In this document: positions 1 through 11,810 of the stretch, one piece after another | Layout of the letters: the number at the start of each line of letters is the position of its first letter | How positions within the stretch are numbered: position 1 is the first letter of the stretch | From: Cynocephalus volans | Lineage: Eukaryota; Chordata; Mammalia; Dermoptera; Cynocephalidae | Length of the DNA stretch: 64,000 nt | Direction: 5' to 3' | Assembly: GCF_027409185.1 (NCBI RefSeq) | Contig: NC_084463.1 | Span: forward strand, 66,573,852 to 66,637,851 | Position numbers and translations under genes: made by a program | Notes under the pieces: generated by a model | Seen by the model: the letters and a program-made list of their open reading frames with translations, nothing else | Told to the model about the DNA's origin: nothing | Database searches by the model: none

Positions 1-1559
1 GTCAATAAGCCATACCTCGGATCAAGGAAACCAAACTGAATCAGATGGCCCAGATGCTCATACCGTCCTCTTCTTGTTGCTTTTTTTGTTTGTTTGTTTG
101 TTTATTTGTTTTGCTTGTAAAGTTTCTGCATGCTTTTCTAGAAGTTGGCAGCATTTTCTCCACTGTACAAAGGATTTGGGGGGAAGGCAACTGTGTCAGG
201 TTCTGATGAGTCCATGGGATTCTAATAGATTCTCCCTGCACCTCTCTTCCTGAGACATCTGCATGCTAGTAATTTTATCTAGAGAGGAGGGAAATCTGAA
301 AACATGTCAATAGAGCAGGGCCTGGGCTGATTCCAACAACCCTGATCAAGGGCATTGGGCAGCTGTTCCTGCCTCAACCACAGGTGGTACCAGGCTCTGT
401 GGCCCACGGATTACTAGAGACTCAACCGTCTCTTCCGATCCTGCCAACCTTATTCTTTGTTTCCTTACCAACCCTCCTTTCTTTTTTTGCATCCCCTGCT
501 TTTCCTCATGGGTTTTTTGATTCTTAAAAATAAAAAATATTAGCAAATTAATAATTTTTTAATACATGCTCTTGTCTTTTTCTTGGTAAATTTCATATCT
601 CCCCAAATTTCTTTGTCAGTTAATTTCCTTTTCTCACTTTTTTAGTTTGTGCACATTTAAGAATAGTTTACGTGATGTAAAAATAAAATGTTTGCACATA
701 CTGCCAGTGTGGGCTGCCCAGCATGAATGTACAGTCACTTCATGGCACTGGGGCTCTTTCATGATCCTACAGATCACCCTGTGAAATCCCTGAGTAGGAG
801 AGCCTAGAGCAGAGCTGGTGACTTATCAGAGCTGGGCCCAGATAAGTTTTACAGAGCACTGGTTCCCTTCTGCATGGCAACAAAAGAATCCCCAGAGAAC
901 AGGGAAGACCCCAGGCATAAAAGTTAATTTGATTTTATTATGTTTTGAATGTGTCTGCAATAGAGTCCTGGGGATGGTAGATGAAGGGGGTGGTGACTTT
1001 TCCTTTGTGTTCTGACCACCCCTCACTGTCACCATAGTCAGGAACACTGAGTACTAGTTCAACTTCTGCCACTCCTGCCTGTGTGACTTGGACAAGCAAT
1101 TTCCCCCATTCCGAGTATCAAAATATGAACCAAAATGTCCCAGTGTGACCCCTTTCACCCTGGCATAATTTAGGTCAACAAGGAATTTCTAAACAGTCCT
1201 GCTCAGATATTGTGGGTAGGGATAGGACGGCTCAATGTCTTTGAGCACCAAAAACCAACCCCATAAAAGAATTTTTTACAATCCTTTTTCCTCCCATAGA
1301 AAAGTGACTGTATGACCCCCATCCTAATTTCTACTTCTTTTCTCAGTAGGAAAGATTAATTTTCTATAGGTAAGAAAGAATCCCTCTAATGATTATCCAC
1401 TGAAGTGGATGTTGTGGTATTCAATCAGTCACCTCTTCACTCCTATATGTCACACTACAGAGAGAGTGACAGCAGCTCAGTGGTTAGTATCTAATAACAT
1501 TTTCTTGGACAATAGAAGCTAAAATTGTTTTCTTAAATTCCCGGCTTTGGGTCCATAAA
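1..1559. other. Intergenic, nothing recognised
   Basis: No convincing gene or repeat family is recognised here. Only short chance reading frames are present. A GTTT-type simple stretch lies at about 86-108 and an AT-rich stretch at 524-560. Confidence 0.4.
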
Positions 1560-1599
1560 TCAACTTGGGTTTTTTCTTATAAAACTATGAATATTTCTG

Positions 1600-2560
1600 T
1601 TCAAATATTTATAGAAACATATGCTTTCATTTCTCTTAACACTTTGGAGTTGAATGACTAGGTCATACAGTAGATACATGCTTACTTTAAAAAAACTGAC
1701 AAAGTGGCTATACTTTTTAATACTTTCACCAGCAGTATGTGAATGTTCCGGTACTTTCACCTACTCGCCACTATTTATAAGGCAGCATGTTTTAATTTAA
1801 GCTATTCTAATAGGTCTGAAGTGACATTTTATTCTTGTTTCAGTTTATATTTTCCTAGTGATTAAAAATTAGTCATTTTTAGTATCTATTCAGTACTTAT
1901 TCACCAACCATATATCATTTCTAGTGACATGTCTGTTCAATTCTCTTAACAGTATTTTATTGGACTGTTCATTTTCTTATTGAGTTTTGAGCATACTTTC
2001 TTGCCAAGTCTTCTATCTGATAGATGATTTCAAATACTTTCTTCTATCTTTTCATTCTCCTAACAGTGTCTTTGGATTGAAAGATGTTTGTTTTCTTTCA
2101 TTTTTCTTTCTTATATTTATGTGTCCATGATGGGGACATGTTTTTAATTGTGATAAAGCTAATTTTATCAGTTTTCTATTTTATTCATCATGGTTTTTGT
2201 CTCATATCAAAAAGAAAAGATTTTACTTAATTCAATATTTCAATTTATTTTCTAGAAGTTTTATGGTTTTAGGATTTACATTTAGGTCTATAATCCATTT
2301 TGAGTTAATTTTGTGTATGATACAATGATACATATTTAATACTTTTTTTCTATTTTTTTGCATATGGATATCCAGGTGTTCCAGCAGCATTTGTTGAAAA
2401 TTAACCCTTTCTTCACTGAATTGCCTTGCACTCTTGTCAAAAATCAGTTGTCCATAAATATGGGTCAATTTCTGGACTCAGTTCTGTACCATTTATCTGT
2501 TTATCTTTAAACCAATTTTTATTTTATCTTTATTATCTATATTTAACTTAATACCATGCT
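1600..2560 (-). mobile_element. Old LINE-1 fragment, antisense
   Basis: The + strand reads as the reverse complement of the far 3' part of an old mammalian L1. The recognised stretches are the segment about a virus-free reporter-like phrase 'sizeable pause in growth' being absent, and two L1-typical blocks: the 'ggcatatggatatccag' type block near 2360-2380 and the 'gagttaattttgtgtatga' type block near 2301-2320. Neither ORF is open. The subfamily and exact ends are not determined. Confidence 0.5.
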
Positions 2561-2649
2561 GTTGTGAGTGTTGTAGCTTTATAACATGTCTTGAAATTAC
2601 TAGTGTTAGTCCTACAACTCTGACCATTTTTTGCAAAAATCTGTTGACT

Positions 2650-5370
2650 GGAGGTCATTTGCATTGAGGTCTTTGCTTGGGGAGCTAGAGAGCCTGAGAG
2701 ACTGCAGAGAGCCTTGGGCATCCAGGAAGTGAGGGCAAGTAGGTAAGAACCTAGAGCTTGTCTCACCTCCTTGGCAACTGCAATCCTGCCTTGCAACCCT
2801 CCTGCCAGCCAGTGGGAGACCAGAGCCTGGTCACCTGGACCTCCAGGGAGGTTGAACGGTAGTCCTGGGTTCTAAAGGGACTTCAGCTAATATAGCCTAA
2901 GGCTTGAGAGAGGGAATAGTGGGGGAGGGGGAAGGGCCTTGAAAGATTGATCTCTTTGAACAAACTGGAGTGCTCCTGGAATATCCATCACCCATACCAC
3001 ACCCCCCAAAAGTTGTTTTGCTTCCAGTCCGGCAGCCAAGCTTCCTCCACCTCATTCCTCTGGAAGTGGTAGGAACAGAAGAGAGGACTGGGGACGGGAC
3101 TAAACAGGCACTGACTGCACAGAAGGCTCGGCACCGCCTTCCCCTTCTCACTGCCCAGTACCTATAAATCCTCGACTATGAATTTCATTTCCTCCACTCT
3201 AACCCACTGCCTCCATCAAATTGGTTCAGCCAGATCCCTGTGCCTCTGTCCTCTGTTTGCCAAGCTGATGGCCTTTACCTGGATCTCTATCTCTCTGGCT
3301 CCACACCTCCACCCCACCTCGCTGAAGCTTCTGAGTGTTGAGCACATGTGGGTCCCTCAGCGCTCCCCCAGCTCCCTACCCCCACCCCACCCCCTGCACC
3401 CCCCACAGCCGCCCCTGGCAAATGAAAAAATAAATCAGTAAATAAATAAAAATGAAATTATCTGGAATGAAGGAGCTCAGGAAATGTCTGTCTAGGCCCT
3501 GTAGGTCATTTTTCTGTGGCAGAACCCAGATGGTGGTGGGAAGGTAAGTTGACCTCCACCACCTGAGAAATTGAAGCTCCAGGTCCCCCACCCCGAGCAT
3601 CCAGACCTCCAGCTCTCAATACTCCCGCCTGGTCTGCGACTCTGGCAGGCAGCACTGTGGTGGATGGGAAGCAGGGCAGAACTCCCAGAACCTTTGTAAT
3701 CCTACACCAAGAACTTCTGCTCTCTGAGGGATTCTTGTATATAATAGGAATATCTCTCTGTGCCCAGATATTGTAGGGCTCAGTTTTGGATGTAACAAGG
3801 AACGTCAAGGCAATCTTTACTCAGGAGCCTTCTCCCCAATGCCATGCGAAAACTAGGGAAGACTTCTTCCTAGTTCCCGCCAGGAAGAGGGGCTGCGGAG
3901 TGGAAAAGCAAAGTTGGGAGGCACTACCTGGAAGAGGCCTCTGCCCTTCACACTCCTCTTCCCCCAATACTGCCACCTTCTCTCGGGTCTAGCAGACCTG
4001 GTAGCCCAGCAGGTCCAGGAAGCACCACTATCTATAAGGCTCTGGGCCAGCAGGTGGGAGTGAAGACAGGGGAGGGAGAGTAGGAGAGAAGGTCCAGAAG
4101 ACCCCAGACCATAAAGCCCCAGGCTCTTCAGCCCGGCAGAAATCATCAGTGGCATTCAGGGCCAAGAAAGCAGGCTGGGAATGCAGGAGACTTCCAGATT
4201 GGTGTTTGGCCTCTGGAGAAGCTTAAAAATATTAATTTGGAGGAATTTTGAACCTGTGGGGCTGGGGGCTGGAAAGCCAGTACAGTCTTCAAAGACCTGA
4301 TCTGTGGCACTAGGATTTTATTGAAGTGTTGAGACAGATGGCTATACTGCCACCACGTGGGACACAATCTGGTGTTGTACCCTCTGCTTCAACATGCACG
4401 TTGGGTGGCCCCAACCAGCACTGAGTTTCAGCCTAAGGCAAAGTAGGGGGGTTCCATAAGGCTGCCACCTGGACTCAGATCCCCGTGCTCTAGCAAGAGA
4501 GAGTGCTCTCCAGATGCTGAGCAAAGTTTATAAATCTTAACACAAATGTACAGGGTTTCTCAGTTGGTTATCTTCTTGGGTACCCCCATGGGGCCTGGCT
4601 GTTTTACCTCTGAGATCATGTAATTATTTAACCTAGTCTTTTTCCTCCATTAGTGTCTTTGCACAGTTTATGTATAGTAGGTGCACAGTAAATGCTAGGC
4701 AAAGGCACAGTGAGGAAGCAAATGAATGAGCAATTCTGTGGGTTCATTACCCTATGAATCAGACAGTAAATTCACCGTCAAGTTAAACTGGGCTGCAGAT
4801 CCACTTTAGATCCATTAAATGGAACAGCAGATCACTGATCCAAAGACACATGCATTTTTATTTAATGAAAGCAATCAGCGTCCTGGTGAAAACTTTCTGG
4901 AATCTAATGTGAAAGGAAATACTAAGGGCTTCTCTTTGGGAGTCCACCAGCTTGAAAAGCAAAACAAGGCAGTTTTCCTTAGGCCATCCCTGTATCATGT
5001 TAGTGGGTGAATGGGAAGAAAATTCAATAAATATTTTGCTTTCTAACTTGAGAAATTTGAATCCTGATATACCTGGATAAAGTTCTCAGCTTTAAGGAAT
5101 CTCTAATCAACCTAACTAGCATAAGGATTTACAGAAAATAATTTTCAGGAATATCTTTGGCTTTTATATCATCTTTTCAATATTTTGCTGTTCAGTTTGA
5201 ATACTTTATATTTGAAGTATTCAAATTCAATATAGTAGTCTTAAATTTGAGAGGAACAGGTTCTATGAACTACAGCTTTTCAAATTTGCTTTTTAAATTT
5301 TAACTTACTCTCTGTTGTCTTAACAAATTTTCTAGAAGAAATATTCCTCAGAAGAAAGTTTCATTCACTC
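2650..5370. other. Intergenic, no gene seen
   Basis: This stretch is relatively GC-rich between 2650 and 4500 and contains several 60-110 codon frames on both strands. None resembles a known protein, and none has convincing splice or start context. A C-rich run followed by AAATAAAT-type repeats lies at about 3370-3450. A weak MIR/L2-like segment lies near 4660-4720. Confidence 0.35.
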
Positions 5371-5480
5371 AGCATGTATTTATTGAGTACCTACTATGTA
5401 CCAGGCATTGTTCTAAGCACTAGGAATTCACAGTGAACAAAACAAAAAATCCTGCTCTCCTAGTACTTATATTACAGTGA
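5350..5480. mobile_element. L2-type LINE fragment
   Basis: The segment contains the familiar L2 3' block, with the words for 'tattgagtacctactatgt', 'ccaggcattgttctaagcac' and 'gtgaacaaaacaaa' in order. It is a short ancient relic without coding potential. Confidence 0.5.
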
Positions 5481-5719
5481 TGTACTTAACAAGAGGCCTT
5501 GTATATCACCCCTCTCCCCACCAAAAAAATCTGTTGGGAGTATTCAATTAATGCCCATTAGTTCAATTTTGTTAATAGTCTTATGCAGTCATCTATTTTC
5601 TTATGGATTTTTCTCTCTACTGATCTATTATTATTGAGATAGGTATTGAAATTATTACCTAACCTATCTGCAACTTCAACAAACAAAAGACTCAAAATTC
5701 AAAATGTTGGTGATAAAGG

Positions 5720-6137
5720 AAGTAAGCTTTATTTAGGACAGGAAAACTGCAGGAGATGGTAGACTAACCCATCTGAAAACTCGATTTTACTTAGGGATTT
5801 TTAAAGAGGGGATTGAGGAAAAGGAATGTAGAAGTGAAAAGGAGGAGAGAAGAGGACTTGAACCTGTGGGCTCCTTGCAAGGAGACAGGTACAAAATATC
5901 ACCAAGGCTCTGTCTGGTTTCTGTTCTCATCCTTGACATTATCTTAGGATCCTATAGGATTTTGATTTGCTTTGGAGTGAAGTCACCTTTTTTGCAACAT
6001 CTCTGTGCAGGGCTCTGGCTGACTTTGTTGGTTCCCAGAGTCAGCTTCCAGGCATTTGGCCTTGATCACTTCTCAGAACTCTGCAAGCCTCAATGAAGGA
6101 CTTAGTTTTGCAAGATACTGATTAGCTTTTCAATGGT
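5720..6137 (-). mobile_element. ERV LTR fragment, antisense (3' half; split by MaLR)
   Basis: The reverse complement matches the LTR-like repeat that recurs at 13477-14330 and 32322-33000. Shared blocks include the 'tggtttctgttc' segment, the 'ccttgacattatcttaggatcct' type block and the 'gattttgatttgc' block. The remainder of the same repeat seems to resume at about 8527-8685, beyond the MaLR provirus. The family was not assigned. Confidence 0.45.
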
Positions 6138-6547
6138 TGTATTAGTCCATTTCTATTGCTTATTAAAAAATACTTGAAACTGGGTAATTTATAAAGAAAA
6201 CAATTTATTGCTTATAGTTTCTGAGGCTGGGAAGTCCAAAGTCCATCTGGTGGTGATGACAGTGAACCAGTGGTCTCACATTGTAAGATGGTGGAAGCAG
6301 AGAGAGCAGAGAGAGTGAAAGACAGACTCTTCTCTTTTTGTAAAGCCCTCAGAATCATGCTCCTGACCACCATTTTTAATCCATTCACTACTATTCACAT
6401 CTTCAAGGCTCTACCTTTCAGTAATCATAATAGGATTTCCCACCCACTTACCAGTCACAGTGGGGGCTAAGATTGTAATACATAAAATTTGAGGAAAACA
6501 ATTCAAGCTTCAGTGAGTTTGGGGGGAACATAATTCAATCTACTACA
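6138..6547 (-). repeat. MaLR LTR, left copy
   Basis: This direct-repeat partner of 8092-8526 is about 410 bp long. It shares the segments 'tacttgaaactgggtaattt', 'gtccatctggtggtg', 'aagatggtggaagcagagag' and the GGGGGGA-containing end. It is in antisense orientation. Confidence 0.75.
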
Positions 6548-8091
6548 TTCTGCCACTGCCCCCCCAAAACTCATCTCCTTTTCACATGCAAATACATTCA
6601 TTTCATCCCCAAAGTCTTAACTTGTTTCAACTCAATAGTCCAAAGTTCAAAATTCCGTCTGTGAATTAAAAACAAGTTATCTACTTCCAAGATGTTTCTG
6701 GGACAAACATAGTGTTCATATTCCCATTCCAAAAGGGAGAAATAGGCCAAAAGAAAGGTGTAATAGGTCCCAAAAAAGTCTGAAGACCAGCATGGCAGGC
6801 ATTAAATCTCAAAGCTGGAAAATCAGGTACCTTGACTCCATGTTCCACCTCCTCTACATGCTGGTGTGTGGGTTGGGTACCGAAGTCCATGGGTAGCTCT
6901 GCATCTATAGCTTTCCTGGTCTCCGATGATGCTTTAGCTGTCTCAGACTGGCATTCCACTCTGGTAACTCCACAGTCTGTGTTCTCCAGGGCAGTCCCAT
7001 TCTCATGGCTCCTCTAGGCATGGGGCCGTTGGGGTTTCTCTGCTGCGACTCTGACTCCATGTTTCCGCTCAGCATTGGTCTAGTGGAGTTTGTCTGCGGT
7101 GACTCCACCCCTGTGACAGATCTCTTCCTGGGCCCCCAGACTTTTCCATACATCCTTTGAAATCACGGTGGAGGCTCTCAAGCCTTCCCAGCTTTGGTAT
7201 TCTGTGAGCCTGTAGACCTAACACCGCATTGATGCTGCCAAGGCTTCCGGCTTATACTTTCCAAAGCTGCATGTCCAGCTGCACCTGGGACCAATTTAGC
7301 CACAACTGGTGCAGCCAAAGCAGCTGGGGTGCTGGTGTGGGGAGCAGCATCCCAAGGTGGCCCTGGGCAGCAAGCCTGTGGAGGGCACCTCAAGCCAATG
7401 TTATCCAAGACCATTTTGTCTCCCTAGGTCTTTGGGCCTGAAATGGTAGTGTTGGCCCCCGAGGCTCTTGAGGTGCCTTCAAGGCCTTTTCCCCCTTCTC
7501 TTGACATTCTCTTTCTTCTGCACTAATCTTCTCAGCTAAGGGTCACTGGGTTGCACCATTCCATGCTCTCTGCTTCTTTACCACATGGCCAGGCTGCAAA
7601 TTTTCTAAATCTTTACACTCTGCTTCCCTTTCAAATTCTGGCTTTATGCCGTGCCATTGCTGCCATAACTCAGTGTAGGCTGTTACAAGTAGTCATGCCG
7701 CTTCCTTAATGCTTTGCTGCTTAGAAGTTTCTTCTGCCAACTACTTTGGTTCACAACTCCTAAAGTTCCAACTTCCACAAAGTCCTAGGACATGGACACA
7801 ATTCAGCCAAATCCCTTGCCCAAGGGTGATCTTGGCCCCAGTTTCCAATAAATTCTTTCTTATTTCTACCTGAGACCTCCTTAGGATGGCCTTTACAATC
7901 CATATTTCTATCAGCATCCAGCTCCCCACCATGTAACCAGTCTCTAAGACATTCCAAACTTTCCGTTGTCTTTTTGTCTTCTTCTGAGCCCTCTAAACTC
8001 CAACCTCTGCCCAACACCCAGTTCCAAAGCTGCTTCCACATTTTCAAGTATTTCTTATAAGCAATACCCCAACTCTCTGGCACCAATTTCC
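6548..8091 (-). mobile_element. MaLR internal region
   Basis: This internal sequence lies between the two LTRs. It ends with the typical 'aactctctggcaccaattt' junction just before the second LTR. Frames in it are short (up to about 108 codons) and resemble no protein I recognise. Confidence 0.65.
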
Positions 8092-8526
8092 TGTATTAGT
8101 CCATTTCTGTTGCTTATAACAAAATACTTGAAACTGGGTAATTTATAAAGAAAATTAAATTTATTGCTTACAGTTTTTGACTGGGAATTCCAAAGTCCAT
8201 CTGGTGGTGGCGACAGTGACCCAGAGGTCTCACATGGCAAGATGGTGGAAGCAGAGAGAAAAGAGAGAGCAGAAAAAGAAAGAGACAGACTCTCCTCTTC
8301 TTTTAAAGACTTCAGAACCATGCCTCTCATCACCATTTTTAATCCATTCACTACTACATGGTCCTACAATCCAATAATCTCTTCTAGGCTCCACCTTTCA
8401 ATTACCATAATAGGATCTCCCACCCTCTTAACAGTCACAGTGGAGGCTAAGTTTCTAATACATAAAACTTGGGGGACACAACTCAAACTTCAGTGAGTTT
8501 TGGGGGGATGTAATCAATCCACTAAG
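8092..8526 (-). repeat. MaLR LTR, right copy
   Basis: Second LTR of the provirus, clearly homologous to 6138-6547 but with many substitutions and small indels. This implies an old insertion. It ends in a degraded form (ACTAAG instead of ACTACA). Confidence 0.72.
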
Positions 8527-8690
8527 ATAGCCTTGTTTTTCTATTTAGCAAACAAGATAAGAACATCAGGGGATGCGAAGAAAGAGAGAAGAAAAATACT
8601 TGTGTCCCTTCTAAATTTTCATTGTTCAGCCCCGGTCGTTTTAGGTCCCAACAGGGCTTCAGTTCTCTCACTCCAACAATATCTCTGACT
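8527..8690 (-). mobile_element. ERV LTR fragment, antisense (5' end)
   Basis: The reverse complement begins with TTGGAGTGAG, continues with a GAACTGAAGCCCTGTTGGGA-like block and then 'cctaaaacgacc'. This matches the LTR starts at 13477 and 32322. It is probably the continuation of 5720-6137 after the MaLR insertion. Confidence 0.45.
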
Positions 8691-8699
8691 GCAGTACTG

Positions 8700-10820
8700 C
8701 GTTTTTCTATTTTTTCTTATTCTTTTGGCAGCTGGCTGGTCCAGGAAGGTTTTTCTATTTCTTATTTCTGTCAGTTTTTGCTTTCTCTATTTTGAAATTG
8801 TTAAATAGGTGCTTAAATGTCTAAGATTATGTCTTCTTTTATTACTATGAAACAAACTTTTTATCCCTGGTAATAATCATCTTTGTTCTGGAATCTACTA
8901 TATCTATATTTTCTGCTTTCATTTGAAAATATACGCATGATGTATCTTTTTTCATCGTTTTACTTTGAGTGTATTTGTGAATTTATATTTAAGGAGTAAA
9001 GTGTAGGCAGCATATAGTTGCATTTTTCTCTCTGATCCAATCTGAAAAATTTTGCTTTTAGTGGAGTGTTTCCACTATTTACGTTGAATGTGATTACTAA
9101 CATGGTTAGAGTTAAGTCTTATCTTGCTGTTTCTTTGCTCTTTCCCCATGTGTTCTTTATTTTCCTTTTTTATGCTTTAAAACTATTATTTTAATGTTGG
9201 TTTAGATTTTATTTTGTCTTCTTTCTTGGCTTGCTTGCTGTAACTCCCTTTAGGAAAAAAAAAAATTGTTCCTTGAATGGTCATGGTATATACATATAAC
9301 TTTTTTATTCTACCTATAAGTGATATTATGCCACTTCACACATAGTATAAAATCCATACAATAATATACTTTCATTTCTCCCCCCCAACATTTGTGCTTT
9401 TCTTGTCATAAATTTCGTATTTACAGATATTACAGAAACTTCATTACACTGTTATGATTTTTGTTCACATCATCAATTACTTATAGAAGTTTTTATGTGA
9501 TAATAAGTTTTCTTACATATTTGCCTATGTAATTACTAATTCTGGTTCACCTCATTCTGTGTGTGTGTGTGTGTGTCATTGTGTGTGAGTGTACAACTGT
9601 TATAGTGTGGGTCTCCAGGAGATGAATTTTTCAGCTTTTGTGTGTCTAAAAAAGAAGTTTATTTTTACTTGAAAAAAATTTTGTTGTTTTTGGAAGATTT
9701 ACCCTGGATGTAGAATTCTAGGTTGAAAGTTTATTTTGTTTTGCTTTTCCTATATTATTACTTTAAAGGTGTTACTCCTGACTAAATACATTACAAAATA
9801 AATAAAATTTAAAAAGTGCATTACAAAATCAATAAATAAAAGTTTTTGCTCAGTTCCTCCTCATTGCATTGTTTCTGACAAGAAATCTGTTGGAAAATCT
9901 TTTTTCTTCCATAACATGTATTTTCTGTTCTTTCTCCCTTCCCCCACTGCTTTTCTCAATGTCACTAAGTGTGAACAATTAGATTAAAATAGATATTGCT
10001 GTACTTTTCTTCCTTTCTTTCTTCTCTTTTTTCTTCCCCCTGCTTATTGGCTCATTAGGACTGTTGGGTTTGTGAATAATCTGGAAAGATTATGGTCTTC
10101 AAACATTTTTCTGTCCTTACTTTGTTGGTTACCTTTGGGGACCTCAATTACACACATTTAGATCACTTGAAGTTGTCCTATGGCTCACTGACACTGATCA
10201 TATCTTAAAATTCTCTATTCTCTCCATTTCATTTTATTGTTTTTGATGCTATGAATTCAAGTTCACTAACCTAATCTTCTGCAATGTTTAATCTGCCTTT
10301 AATACCAGCCAACATATTTTTCATTTTAAAGATTATAGATTTTATGTCTATATTTTAAATTTCTGCCTTTTCATGTCTTTTATATCTCTACTTACTTTAT
10401 CTGAAGATATAAAATATGATTATTTTTAAATGTTTTAATGTTCTTGCCTGCTAATTCTAACATCTGTGTCAATTCTGGTTCAATTTTGATTGTTTCTTTT
10501 TACTCTTTAAGTGCATTCTTTTTCTTCTTCTTTGCATTATTAATAGTTTTTTTTCTAAGTTGCATCCCAGGCATGGTAAATACTTTTGAGGGGTTCTATA
10601 TATTTTCTTTTCCATTACTCTTTTGAGTGCTATTTGGGAGCACTATCAAGCTATTTGAAAAGAGTTTGATCCTTTCAGATCTCTTTTTTGAGATTTGTTA
10701 GCCTGAACTAGAGCAAAATTCAACCTAAACATAATTATTCCCTACTGCAAAGTTAAGTCGTTTCTGTGTACTCTGCCCATCGTTTTAGAGAACGGTTATA
10801 AATAATTTTGAATAATATAT
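8700..10820 (-). mobile_element. Ancient LINE relic, antisense
   Basis: Several blocks are recognisable as an old interspersed LINE sequence read in reverse: 'gcagcatatagttg' near 9008, 'ccacttcacacatagtataa' near 9331, 'ttcaagttcactaacctaat' near 10257 and 'tgctaattctaacatctgtg' near 10448. No reading frame survives. A GT repeat lies at 9558-9577. The subfamily (L1M or HAL1 type) is not determined. Confidence 0.5.
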
Positions 10821-10959
10821 ATTTTTTAAAATAATACTTATTTCTCTACTTCACTGAGGAAAGAATGGTGCTAGAAAAATTGGAAAAGACATAGAAAAAA
10901 CTAAAAACTTTGGGGGTGTTCTTAAAAAGGCACAGTTGTACAAACCTAACACCATGATC

Positions 10960-11240
10960 CACCTGAAATATATATACATATATTCTGTACAGTTTAGAGA
11001 TTGAACTTATAGAAAACTAGAGGTGGAAAGGGAGGGGGGAGGGGCGAGGGAGGAGGCTGATGAGGAATCGGTCAATGGACACAAGGAATGATGGTGTATG
11101 GTAATGATGAATAAGTAACTATACTGATCTAACCACCACACATTCTACACAATTATTGAAAATCAATGATGTGCCCCGCATGTATGTATAATAACAAAAA
11201 CAAATTTTGGGCAATATTAAAGTATAAATAAAAATTACCT
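10960..11240. mobile_element. Possible LINE 3' end, sense
   Basis: A purine-rich GGGAGGGGGGAGGGG tract at about 11028-11055 is followed by an A-rich end near 11190-11240. This is the layout of an L1 3' UTR. Assignment is tentative. Confidence 0.3.
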
Positions 11241-11798
11241 GTTATCCCATTAACCTTGAATTTTGTTAAGAAAAAAAATTTGTCTTTTAAACAGAGACTG
11301 TAAATGTAACAAATAAAACTTAGTTTGATAATTTATCAAACAAACAAACGAAAGAAACACACATTTCAATATCCAGCATTCCTTCCACACTGAGATGTTC
11401 AGAATAGAAATGTCCTCTGTTCTCTCCTTTATATTACATGTCTTTAATGAAATATCCCCTCCTCCCTTTCAAAAATCTAACATTCATTCTAATTGGACAG
11501 ATGAAGATCCTGAGTTGAAAGTGACTCACTTAACTTGCCCAAATTCCTACAGAAATGAACAAAGTAGAACCTGGGAGTTCTTGGCTGGAACGAATTTGTC
11601 GATGGCAATTACGACCTGATGTCCTCCTTTCAGTTTTCAACGTAGATCAGGAAACAGCCTGATTCTGAAAACTACCCTGTAGAAAAAATGGAAAAAATAA
11701 ATATTTTTGTCAAAAAAAAAATTATAATTTCCATTCTTCCAAAACCTCTGCATGGTCAGTATAGAGTCTTTAGGTGAAGAATACTTCAGGAAAGAAAA

Positions 11799-11810
11799 GC
11801 ATCCAGATTT
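11799..11810. repeat. Target-site duplication, left, of L1 derivative
   Basis: GCATCCAGATTT occurs here and again at 13270-13281, flanking 11811-13269. The repeat next to a poly-T tract marks L1-type retrotransposition on the - strand. Confidence 0.85.

Larger units (their letters stand above)
6138..8526 (-). mobile_element. MaLR (THE1/MST-like) provirus, antisense, both LTRs
   Basis: Two related LTRs in the same orientation bracket an internal region typical of mammalian MaLR elements. Both begin TGTATTAGTCCATTTCT, and the left one ends CTACTACA. The internal part begins with the MaLR block around 'ttctgccactgccccccc' and contains 'cattcatttcatccccaaag'. Total length is about 2.4 kb, the size expected for THE1/MST. 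There is no long open frame, as is normal for these non-autonomous elements. The five bases left (ATGGT) and right (ATAGC) are similar but not identical, perhaps a decayed target duplication. Confidence 0.75.
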
